From contig CAXTVS010000009.1 of NCBI GenBank assembly GCA_964247735.1, positions 15,594 through 79,593 of the forward strand: a DNA stretch of 64,000 nucleotides, given 5' to 3'. The stretch's first letter is position 1. The number at the start of each line of letters is the position of its first letter. The notes below the pieces were generated by a model. The model saw only the letters and a program-made list of their open reading frames with translations. It ran no database searches and was not told where the DNA came from. A program made the translations under genes and the position numbers. Source of the DNA: Lichenicola sp964247735 (GTDB lineage: Bacteria; Pseudomonadota; Alphaproteobacteria; Acetobacterales; Acetobacteraceae). Shown here piece after piece: positions 33,905 through 41,300 of this stretch.

Positions 33905-35051
33905 ATGGACAAGTAGGGAGACCATCGCCGTCAGGACGATGGAAACAAGAAGGACGGGGACAAGAAGGACAAGGACGACGGGAAGGAAGGCAAGAAGGAC
34001 GATCAGGATGATGGCGGCGGCAAGAAGAAGTGCTGGCCGATCGTCGTCCTGGTCATCGTCGTCGTGCTCATCATCGTCGGCGGCATCGTCTGGTACTTCC
34101 TGACGAAGGACGAGGAGCCCACCGACGACGCTTATACCGAGGGCAACGCGGTCGGCATCGCGCCGCACGTTGCGGGCTACGTGGTCGAACGGCGCGTGGA
34201 CGACAACGACTTCGTCCATGCCGGCGACCTGATGCTGCGCATCGACCCGCGCGACTACGTCAACGCACGCGACCAGGCGCGCGCCAACCTCGATTGGGCC
34301 CGCGCCCAGCTCCGCAGCGCCGAGATCGACCTGGAGATCGCCCGGGTGCGCTACCCGGCGGACCGGCAGCAGTCGCAGGCGCAACTCGACCAGGCGCGTG
34401 CCAACCAGATCGATGCCACCCGCGAATACCAGCGGCAGCGCGCGGTGGACAGGCGCGCGACGACACAGGCCACCATTGACCAGGCGACGGCGCAGTACCG
34501 CAGCACCAGCGCCACCACGCGGCAGATCGAGGCGCAGCTGCAGGTCTCGTCGCTGGTGGGTCCGAACATCGCCTCCACCTCCAGCACGCTGAAGCAGCGG
34601 CAGGCGCAGGTGGAGCAGGCGGCGGCCAACCTGGCGCAGGCGGAGCTGAACCTGTCCTACACCGAGATCCGCGCCCCACAGGACGGCATGGTCACGCGGC
34701 GCAACGTGTATGTCGGCACCTACGCCCAGGCGGGGCAGCAGGTGTTCTACCTGGTCTCGCCCGACACCTGGATCGTGGCCAACTTCAAGGAGACCCAGCT
34801 CAACCGGATGCGGCCAGCACGTGACGATCCACGTCGACGCCTATCCCGGGCTGAAGCTGCACGGCCACGTGGATAGCATCCAGCAGGGCAGCGGTGCCCG
34901 GTTCACCACCTTCCCGCAGGAGAACGCCACGGGCAACTACGTGAAGATCGTGCGTCGCGTGCCGGTGAAGATCCTGATCGACGACGGGATCGACCTGAAG
35001 CGGGGCCTGCCGCTCGGGCCGTCGGTCGAGCCGACGGTTGAGCTCAAGTGA
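33905..35051 (+). pseudogene. EmrA/HlyD-like periplasmic adaptor, disrupted
   Basis: From ATG 33905 the frame hits TAG after three codons (33914). It then runs through a Lys/Asp-rich cytoplasmic head (KKDGDKKDKDDGKEGKKDDQ), a membrane segment (CWPIVVLVIVVVLIIVGGIV) and the adaptor domain with DDAYTEGNAVGIAPHVAGYV and the Q/A-rich coiled-coil hairpin. Near 34812 the homology passes from LNRMR to GQHVTIHVDAYPGL in another frame (net loss of two bases modulo three), and ends at 35051. No good start exists after the TAG before the membrane segment. The intact gene would encode the EmrA half of an EmrAB-TolC-like drug exporter. Confidence 0.72.
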
Positions 35052-36610
35052 GCGGCAGCGGCGGCAGCGCCAAGCACAACCCGTACCTCATCGCCATCGT
35101 GGCGACGCTCGCCGCCTTCATGGAGGTGGTCGACACCACCATCGTCAACGTGTTGCTGCCCTACATCGCCGGCGACCTCGGCGTCAGCACCGACAACGCC
35201 GCCTGGACCCTGACCACCTACCTAGTCGCCAACGGCATCACCCTGACGGTGTCGGCGTCGCTGTCCAAGCAGCTCGGGCGCCGGAAGTAATTCCTGATCT
35301 CCATCGCCGGCTTCACCGCCACGTCGCTCGCCTGCGGCCTGTCCACCAGCTTCGGCGAGCTGCTGCTGTTCCGCGGCCTGCAGGGGCTGTTCGGCGGCGG
35401 GCTGCAGCCGATGCAGCAGGATATCGTGCTCGACACCTTTCCGCCCGAGCAGCGCCAGTCCGCGCTGTCCATCACCGCGGTCGCCAACATCATCGCCTCC
35501 GTGGTGGGCCCGCTGATCGGCGGCTACCTGACCTTCAACTATTCCTGGCACTGGATCTTCCTGATCAACGTGCCGGTCGGGCTGCTGACCATCTTCGGCG
35601 TGGTCGCGCTGATCGAGGACACGCCGGAAATGAAGAAGGCGGTGCGCAACGCGCCGCGCTTCGACTGGATCGGCACGATCTTCATCGGCCTGGCGCTCGG
35701 CTGCATGGAGCTCGGCGCCGATCGCGGCGAGGACTATGACTGGCTCGCCTCGAACTTCGTGCGCATCATGTTCGCCCTGTCCGTCATCGGCTACGTCGGC
35801 GGACTGTTCTACCTGCTCTATGCGAAGCATCCGGCGGTGAACCTGCGCGTGTTCAAGGACCGGAACTTCGCGCTGTCCTGGTGGTCGATGGCGGTGATGG
35901 GCTTCGCGCTCTATGGCAGCGCCATCATCATGCCGCTCTTCTCCCACAACGTGCTCGGCTACAACTCGGTGCTGGCCGGCTGGGTGCTGGCACCGGGCGC
36001 CGTCGTGCTGTGCGTCCTGATCCCGATCGTGAGCCAGGTGATGAAGGTGGTCCCGGTGAAGTGGGTGATCACCGCGGGCGGCTTCGCGCTCGCCGCCTCC
36101 TGCTACTACTCGATGACCCTGGTGCCGGACCTCGACTTCTTCCACGTATCGCTTTACCGCGCGGCGCAGACAGCAACGCTGTCGCTGCTGTTCGTGCCGC
36201 TCAGCGCCAGCGCCTATTCCACCATCCCGCCGGAGCCGAAGAAGGACGCCGCGAGCCTGTTCACCATGGCGCGCAACGTGTTCGGCGGCGTCGGCATCTC
36301 CATCGGCACCGCGCTGGTCACCGACCACCAGCAGATCAGGCAGGCCTACCTGGTCAACTACCTCGACCCGACCTACCAGCCCTACAACGTGCTGCTGCAG
36401 TCGGTGCAGCAGGCGGAGGTGACCTATGGCAGCGCCACCGACCAGGCTGCGGCGTCGGCGCCGGGCCAAGTGTTCCAGATCCTGCAGACCCAGGTCAGCA
36501 CCCTGGCCTACACGGACGTGTTCTTCATCATCGGCCTGCTGTCGCTGAGCATCGCGCTGGCCGCCGTGTTCATGTCCGGCGTGAAGGCGAGTGGCGGCGG
36601 CGCCGGCTGA
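35048..36610 (+). pseudogene. EmrB-like MFS exporter (DHA2, 14 TM) with an internal stop
   Basis: A single reading frame of 521 codons starting at GTG 35048, overlapping the adaptor gene stop (GTGA). It is interrupted by one TAA at codon 81 (35288-35290), in the loop after membrane segment 2 (SLSKQLGRRK-stop-FLISIAGFT). The residue there would normally be aromatic, so a single-base change explains it. The rest is a normal DHA2 transporter: FRGLQGLFGGGLQPMQQDIV, SWHWIFLINVPVGLL and YTDVFFIIGLLSLSIAL. The missing N-terminal part makes a functional pump unlikely unless the stop is read through or is a sequencing error. Confidence 0.78.
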
Positions 36611-36672
36611 GCCCGCCGCGTCCGGCCAGGCGGACAACCGGTGCCGCCTGATGGGGGGCGGACATCGCCGCT

Positions 36673-36912
36673 TCAGCGTGGATGCTCGTCGGCCAGCAGC
36701 GCCCAGCGTTCATGATCACGCCACACACCGTCGATCTGCAGGTAGCGGGGAGAGAATCCCTCCTTGCGAAAGCCGACCCGCTTCACGACGGCGATGGACC
36801 GCAGGTTTCCCGGCTGGATGTTGGCTTCGAGCCGATGCAGACCGATCTCGAGGAAGGCGTGGACAACCGTCAGCCGGACAGCCTCCGTCATGAAGCCCAG
36901 GCCCGCGAAGGC
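36673..36912 (-). pseudogene. GNAT acetyltransferase, 3' fragment (gene split by IS66)
   Basis: Encodes the C-terminal 80 or so residues of a RimJ/RimL-type N-acetyltransferase: AFAGLGFMTEAVRLTVVHAF, the CoA-binding ANIQPGNLRSIAVVKRVGF, and the closing HERWALLADEHPR. The frame continues exactly from the 5' fragment at 40966-41246 if one copy of the 8-bp duplication GCGAAGGC is removed. That restores a gene of 171 codons (170 residues). The insertion removed the catalytic domain's first half from this fragment. Confidence 0.9.
36905..36912. repeat. Target site duplication, left copy (GCGAAGGC)
   Basis: Eight bases identical to 40966-40973, directly abutting the GTAAGCG end of the IS66 element. 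IS66-family transposition is known to duplicate 8 bp. Confidence 0.92.
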
Positions 36913-36933
36913 GTAAGCGTTTGGCGCCAGCAC
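36913..36933. repeat. IS66 left terminal inverted repeat
   Basis: Begins GTAAGCGTTTGGCGCCAGCA. About 13 of the first 21 positions match the inward reading of the right end. This end is distal to the transposase genes. Confidence 0.8.
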
Positions 36934-37087
36934 TGTAGACGGTTCTGGGCTTTCTGACCTTGGCGCGATAGCGGTGGATGATTGCAGCCGGTCAGATGTA
37001 AATCCAGCCAGCATCGAAATGGCTGGAGGAGCAGCGTCACGGTGACGGGGAGCAACAGTGCTGCCGATTGGCCTCACGTGAGATGGA

Positions 37088-37561
37088 TTAGCGATAGGAG
37101 CCGGTGCTGCTTAGGAAAGAGATCAGGCTTGGTATGCTCCGACTGTGGACGTCTGCAATGCGCCATTCAGTGCCGATCTGCACAAGATCAAGTATAATCA
37201 CCCCGGGGACAGTACCGATAATCATGTGTGTTGTTACCGTGGCTTGGTCCTGTGACACCCTCTCTGTTGTGATTGAGGAAAGGCGGAAACCGCCCTCATC
37301 TTGGCAGTCGCAAAGAGGGTCTTCATCAAGCCTTCCGATGCCTCCGGGTGGGACCCGTTCATCAGCTCGGATCAGACTGAGTAGTTTCGGCGTGAAAAGC
37401 TTCGGAGCTACCTGTCCCAAGGAGTCTGGCCGGTTCTCCTTGCCGTATTCGCTATAGAGATTTCTAACGAATGCCTCTGGAGCAGCCAAGCATTCTTTAC
37501 CGATCGCTGGCAAAGTGTGGGCGATTATACAATATGCTGCAAACGTGATCCGGTAACTCAA
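37088..37561 (-). CDS. Exported DUF3828-like protein, probable immunity partner of the amidase
   Basis: A 157-residue protein with a signal-peptide-like N-terminus (ITFAAYCIIAHTLPAIGKEC). The mature domain has PEAFVRNLYSEYGK, DPLCDCQDEGGF, QDQATVTTHMIIG and LVQIGTEWRIADVHS, which resembles the DUF3828 fold (an NTF2-like cone) found in immunity proteins beside T6SS amidase effectors. Periplasmic location fits neutralising a cell-wall enzyme. The TTG start overlaps the amidase stop (TTGA), so the two are produced together. The family assignment is by pattern memory and should be treated as probable. Base composition is clearly lower in GC than flanking host genes. Confidence 0.65.
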   Translation of the reverse strand: MSYRITFAAYCIIAHTLPAIGKECLAAPEAFVRNLYSEYGKENRPDSLGQVAPKLFTPKLLSLIRADERVPPGGIGRLDEDPLCDCQDEGGFRLSSITTERVSQDQATVTTHMIIGTVPGVIILDLVQIGTEWRIADVHSRSIPSLISFLSSTGSYR

Positions 37562-37932
37562 GGGCGATAGACCTGCATCGGGGGCGCGGCTTTACGGTAG
37601 AATGATCCTGGGATCATGTCCGGTTGACGGTAGTCGGACACCCGCTGTGTGCCCGTGTAGAAAGCGATATGACCAGCCGGATTGCCACCTGGATAGTTTT
37701 GGATCACCACCACATCTCCCTTTTGAGGAAAGTAGCCTTGCGCGTTTACCTTTGAAAAATTAGAAGTTTGTAAAAATGGTCCATAATCCTTTGCCTGTGT
37801 CGGTCGGCCAATTGTGTTAAGCCCGCCAGCCTCTAATGCCTCTCTGACATACTTTGCGCACTCGTGGCGGGATGCCGTTCCAGCATGGGACATCAGCCAA
37901 GCAGCCGCTTTATCCTTATTTAGGGTGCCCAT
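37558..37932 (-). CDS. Small NlpC/P60- or CHAP-like peptidoglycan amidase, candidate T6SS effector
   Basis: A 124-residue protein without a signal peptide. It has a papain-like catalytic set: Cys25 in TASRHECAKYVREALEAGG, His88 in GGNPAGHIAFYTG, and Asp100 in RVSDYRQP. The blocks AKDYGPFL and GDVVVIQ are characteristic of the small amidases delivered by type VI secretion. These cleave peptide bonds in the peptidoglycan of competitor cells. Start at 37932 is chosen for the AGGT site and because it precedes the conserved DKAAAWLMSHAG helix. It is coupled to the downstream immunity-like gene and carried as cargo of the IS66 element. Confidence 0.72.
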   Translation of the reverse strand: MGTLNKDKAAAWLMSHAGTASRHECAKYVREALEAGGLNTIGRPTQAKDYGPFLQTSNFSKVNAQGYFPQKGDVVVIQNYPGGNPAGHIAFYTGTQRVSDYRQPDMIPGSFYRKAAPPMQVYRP

Positions 37933-38064
37933 AATCAACCTGGAGAAGCTTGCGATCGGTGCCATTCTCCTATGTCCCAACTTAAGCTCAATTCATTTTG
38001 GCTGGCTCGTTCGGGGTCTTAACGTTACATGCCGTTCCTCCATGACCAAGGCATCAGATCATCA

Positions 38065-38349
38065 GGTAGTGTCTCAGTTTGATGTGGTGGCGCTGATCGA
38101 CGCGCGGGCCGGGGCGCCGCAGGCTCGCAAACCGTATAAAAAGCGGAGGTAGATGTGTCAGATCTGTCTCACGATCAGTGGCTCACGATGTTAGCCGAGC
38201 TGATAATTGATGAGCTTGTTTGTCGGAACTTGATGCCTAACGAAAATTTCGCAGAAGGCGCTCGCGTCCTCCGTTGGGAACTCTCTGCCCAGCTTGCCAT
38301 GCGAGAAGCAGGGCAAAAGAACCGGCCAAATTCAGACTGAGACACTATC
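38065..38349. mobile_element. 285-bp non-autonomous element (MITE-like) nested in IS66
   Basis: Ends are inverted: GGTAGTGTCTCAGTTTGA at 38065-38082 and, read inward from 38349, GATAGTGTCTCAGTCTGA (16 of 18 identical). It is flanked by the direct repeat GATCATCA at 38057-38064 and 38350-38357, an 8-bp target duplication. No transposase is present. The interior holds two short frames (27 and 61 codons). The parent transposon family could not be named. Confidence 0.72.
38155..38340 (+). CDS. Short open frame inside the nested element
   Basis: A 61-codon frame (VSDLSHDQWLTMLAELIIDE at the start) preceded by GGAGGT 4 bases before the GTG, which is a credible translation signal. It directly follows a 27-codon frame that begins inside the left inverted repeat and ends KPYKKRR. 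Its stop lies within the right inverted repeat. The product is acidic, helical and unrecognised. It may be a remnant of a larger transposon gene rather than a working protein. Confidence 0.35.
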   Translation: MSDLSHDQWLTMLAELIIDELVCRNLMPNENFAEGARVLRWELSAQLAMREAGQKNRPNSD

Positions 38350-38391
38350 GATCATCAAGACGGCTCGACGGGTGTCCATTGATCATGAGGG

Positions 38392-39840
38392 TCAGGCTGC
38401 TGCGCAGCCAAGCAATCGCTCGACGCCGTTGAGCTTGGCCGTTTCTACCAGGGACGCGATGATCGCCCATCGGTTCGCGCCTCCCTCGCTGCCGGCGAAC
38501 AGGCTGTTTTTGTGGCCCAGGCTGATAGGCCGGATCGCCCGCTCCACGGGATTGTTGTCGAGGTCGATGCGTCCGTCGTCCAGGAACCGGGTCAATGCCG
38601 ACCACCGCCCAAGCGCGTAGCGGATTGCCTCAGCCAGCCGACTGCGGCCCGGCAGGCTTGACAGCTGCAGGTCCAGCCACGCCTGCAACACCTCGACCAA
38701 AGGCAGCGACTGTTGCTGGCGAACGTGTAGCCGCTCGTCCGGCGGCCGGCCCCGGATCGTTGCCTCGATCTCGTAGAGCTCGCCGATACGCTGCACCGCC
38801 TCGGTGGCAACCGGTGAGCCTGCCTCATGCAGCTCGAAAAACCGGCGTCGGGCTTGGGCCCAGCAGGCAGCCAAGGTGACGGCACCCTTGTCCGCCAGCG
38901 CCTCGAAGCCGGCATAGCCGTCCACCTGCAGGATGCCGCGGAACGTCTTGAGGTGCTCGGCCGGGCGGGCACTGGTTCGATCGGACGCATAGCGGAAGAC
39001 CACGGCGGGCGGAGCGTTGCCGCCGTAGGAGCGGTCATCGCGGGTGTAGGCCCAGAGCCGTCCGGTCCGGGTCCGGTCACGCCCGGGATCGAGTACCGGC
39101 AGCGGCGTGTCGTCCGCGAAGACCCGCTCGCCCGCCATGACGTGCGCCACCAGGCGCTCGTGCAGCGCCTCCAACCACCAGCAGGCAGCCCCAATCCAGC
39201 CGGACAGGGTGGAGCGGCTGATCTCCAGCCCGTGCCGGGCGAAGATCCTGCTCTGGCGATACAGCGGCCGGTGATCGCAGTAGCGGCCGATCAGCACGGG
39301 GGTGGCGAGACCGCCAGCCAGCACCCGCTCCGGAGCTGGCGCTTGATGCAGGGTGTCGCAGCAGCGGCAGGCCCGCTTGGGCCGGGTGATCTTGACCACT
39401 CGGATCTGCGCCGGGATCCAGTCAAGCATCTCGCTACTGGCGGCGCCGGCATTATGCAGCGCGCCACCGCAGTCGGGGCAGGCGTCATGCGGGACCGTGA
39501 TGACGGTCTCGATGCGCGGCAGGTGGGCTGGCAGCGGCGCCCGATTTGGGGATTTCGTAGGGGCCGCCGGAACGGAATCGACCGATGCTGGCGGGATGGC
39601 GGCTGCTCACCGGGCCTCTGCCCGGGCAAGATCGGCCTCCAGCTCCTCAAGACCGAAGGCCATCTGGTCTGGATCGAGCCGCTCGGCGCTGCGTCCGAAC
39701 TGAGCCCGCTGGAACTGCTTGATGATCAGGCGCAGCCGGTCGATCTCGACCTGCCCCTCGTCCAGTGCCGCCGCCATGTCGCGCACCAGCTGCTGCAGGA
39801 TGGTGGCGTCGGTCGGCAGGCTGTCGAGCGCGATCCGCAT
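38392..39840 (-). pseudogene. tnpC: IS66 transposase TnpC with an internal TGA
   Basis: One reading frame of 483 codons encodes a full IS66 transposase: the N-terminal helix with RLIIKQFQRAQFGRSAERLD, the zinc-finger-like HDACPDCGGALHNAG and KRACRCCD, and the catalytic core with VFADDTPLPVLDPGR, QVDGYAGFEAL and DNNPVERAIRPISLGHKNSL. It is broken by one TGA at 39607-39609, between the leucine-zipper-like head (DLARAEAR) and AAIPPASVD. All catalytic blocks lie after the stop. Without readthrough the element depends on TnpC from another copy. Confidence 0.88.
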
Positions 39841-39887
39841 GGGCGGAGGCTACCGGTCCAGCGGCATCCTGTACATCGAAAACAGCC

Positions 39888-40250
39888 TCAGCCCGCAATC
39901 ATCAGCCGCCGCGTCTGCACGGGTGCCCGCCACTCCAGCCCCTCCAGCAGCATCGACAACTGCGCCGGCGTCAGCGTCACCGAGACAGTGCCATCCGCCC
40001 GCGGCTGGGTTGTTGGCCAGGTGAACGCACCCTGATCCAGTCGCTTGGCGAAAAGGCACATACCGGTGCCATCGTGGAACAGGATCTTGAGCATCCCAGC
40101 GCGCTTGCCGCGGAACACGAACAGGTGGCCGCTGAAGGGGTTTGCCCGCAGAACCTCCCGCACGAGCAAGGACAGCCCGTCGAACCCTTTGCGCATGTCC
40201 GTCGGGCCGAGCGCCAGGTGGATGCGCACGCCCGCCGGCACGGTGATCAT
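39888..40250 (-). CDS. tnpB: IS66 accessory protein TnpB
   Basis: A 120-residue protein of the IS66 Orf2 family. It shows the hallmark blocks VRIHLALGPTDMRKGFDGLS, VLRANPFSGHLFVFRGKRAG and ILFHDGTGMCLFAKRLDQG. It is required with TnpA and TnpC for IS66 transposition, although its biochemical role is unclear. The start overlaps the tnpA stop (ATGA at 40247-40250). Confidence 0.95.
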   Translation of the reverse strand: MITVPAGVRIHLALGPTDMRKGFDGLSLLVREVLRANPFSGHLFVFRGKRAGMLKILFHDGTGMCLFAKRLDQGAFTWPTTQPRADGTVSVTLTPAQLSMLLEGLEWRAPVQTRRLMIAG

Positions 40251-40888
40251 CCCAAGGTCTCCAGCGCGACGATCAATCGGCGCAGGAGGTCGATATCGAC
40301 ATCATGTCCGACACGGATCAGACGACGGCCGATCAGCTCGATCTCGATCTGTCCGACTGGCGCCTGATGTGCAAGTGGCGGGGGTGGTGATGCCCGGAGC
40401 ACGACCGCCTGCTCCTCCGATTGCTCGGCGATGCGCACCGCGGCAAATGTGGCGGGCGGTTCGGCCTGGGGAGCAGTCAACATCGGTCGGGCAAAGACAC
40501 GAAGCCACCAATGGACCACGCTGGCGTGGATGCCATGGCGCTGAGCATATCGGGCAAGAGGCTGGCCCCAGTTGAGACCGTCCCAGACCAGCTGGCGTTT
40601 CTGCTCGTCGGTCCAGCGACGTCGGATGACCTGTGTCGCGGCGGTCAGGTCTGCGGTGACGGCACCAGGCCCCGACGGGGCGGCATAAGAGAATTCGCTT
40701 ATGCCCGCCTCTGCCGGAGCAGCGCCTGGCTCCGACGCGCGCCGCTGCCGAACCGGCCCATAGAACCGCGTCCGCCACTTGCGCAGCTCGCGCGGCATGA
40801 TCCCATGCTGTTGGCAGTAATCCCGCTGTGAGCCGCGCTGCCGCAGGAACGCGTCAACGTGGCCACGCCAAAACTCGTCCTGCTCCAA
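40247..40888 (-). CDS. tnpA: IS66 accessory protein TnpA (helix-turn-helix)
   Basis: A 213-residue protein with an N-terminal helix-turn-helix region (QRGSQRDYCQQHGIMPRELR, KWRTRFYG) and a second similar segment in the middle (YAQRHGIHASVVHWWLR). This is the IS66 Orf1 type that probably binds the ends of the element. It starts 77 bases inside the right end of the insertion and is followed by tnpB with a four-base overlap. The protein is longer than typical TnpA (about 130-150 residues), because the helix-turn-helix unit appears twice. Confidence 0.88.
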   Translation of the reverse strand: MEQDEFWRGHVDAFLRQRGSQRDYCQQHGIMPRELRKWRTRFYGPVRQRRASEPGAAPAEAGISEFSYAAPSGPGAVTADLTAATQVIRRRWTDEQKRQLVWDGLNWGQPLARYAQRHGIHASVVHWWLRVFARPMLTAPQAEPPATFAAVRIAEQSEEQAVVLRASPPPPLAHQAPVGQIEIELIGRRLIRVGHDVDIDLLRRLIVALETLG

Positions 40889-40944
40889 CCCAGGGCTCCC
40901 GACCGTGAGTCACCGGCAAAGCAGAACGCGACCGCGGCGTCAGC

Positions 40945-40965
40945 GTGTCGAGACCGGACGCATAC
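40945..40965. repeat. IS66 right terminal inverted repeat
   Basis: Read inward it begins GTATGCGTCCGGTCTCGACA. It differs from the GTAAGCG consensus at one of the first seven positions. It adjoins the right copy of the 8-bp target duplication. Confidence 0.8.
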
Positions 40966-40973
40966 GCGAAGGC
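40966..40973. repeat. Target site duplication, right copy (GCGAAGGC)
   Basis: Identical to 36905-36912 and immediately outside the right end of the IS66 element. It lies in frame within the split acetyltransferase gene. Confidence 0.92.
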
Positions 40974-41246
40974 CGCCATGCCGTAGTAGCTCAGATAGGC
41001 GTTCCGGAACCCCTTCAGGAAGATCTGGCTCAGGTTCGTGACGCCCACGATGTGGCCCGAGGAGCAGTCGCGGGCCACGAAGCCGGCACTGCTGCCAACT
41101 ACTTGCGCGCCGAACCAGTCCTCGAAGCCATGCAGGCTCGTGAACGGCTGGACCCACGGCTCGTGGTGCGCACGACTCTCCAGGTTTGCACGGACCAGCT
41201 CCGTCGCATCGGCGCGCCGGACAGGAGTCAGCAGGACGGGCGACAT
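40966..41246 (-). pseudogene. GNAT acetyltransferase, 5' fragment (gene split by IS66)
   Basis: Encodes the first 93 or so residues of a RimJ/RimL-like acetyltransferase: LLTPVRRADATELVRANLES, then GFVARDCSSGHIVGVTNLSQ and FLKGFRNAYLSYYGMAAFA, where the insertion occurs. The partner fragment is at 36673-36912. Joining the two through a single GCGAAGGC copy restores an unbroken frame, so the gene was probably intact until the element arrived. Read through, this frame enters the IS end and yields an unrelated tail. Confidence 0.9.
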
Positions 41247-41300
41247 CCACCATCCATACATCGTATCCGATCGACTGGGTCGATTCGGTCGGATGATGCT

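Larger units (their letters stand above)
36913..40965 (-). mobile_element. IS66-family insertion element with passenger genes (4,053 bp)
   Basis: Bounded by imperfect inverted ends, GTAAGCGTTTGG on the left and GTATGCGTCCGG (read inward) on the right, matching the GTAAGCG consensus of IS66-family ends. It is flanked by the 8-bp duplication GCGAAGGC. On the minus strand it carries tnpA, tnpB and tnpC in the standard order. Typical IS66 elements are about 2.5-2.7 kb; this one has 1.5 kb more between tnpC and the left end, holding an amidase-like gene, its likely immunity gene and a 285-bp nested element. The cargo is visibly richer in A+T than the host genes. tnpC has an internal stop, so the copy may not be self-mobile. 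Confidence 0.9.

Noticed and set aside
35288..35290. Programmed readthrough of the EmrB TAA
   Set aside because: No flanking readthrough signal was seen, and the neighbouring adaptor gene is broken as well, so decay is the simpler reading.
35222..36637. Minus-strand frame of 471 codons opposite the EmrB-like gene
   Set aside because: Shadow frame; the plus strand carries a clear 14-TM transporter sequence.
36913..40965. Reading the region as a composite transposon
   Set aside because: Only one set of transposase genes and one pair of terminal ends with a single 8-bp duplication are present, so a single IS66 unit with cargo explains it better.
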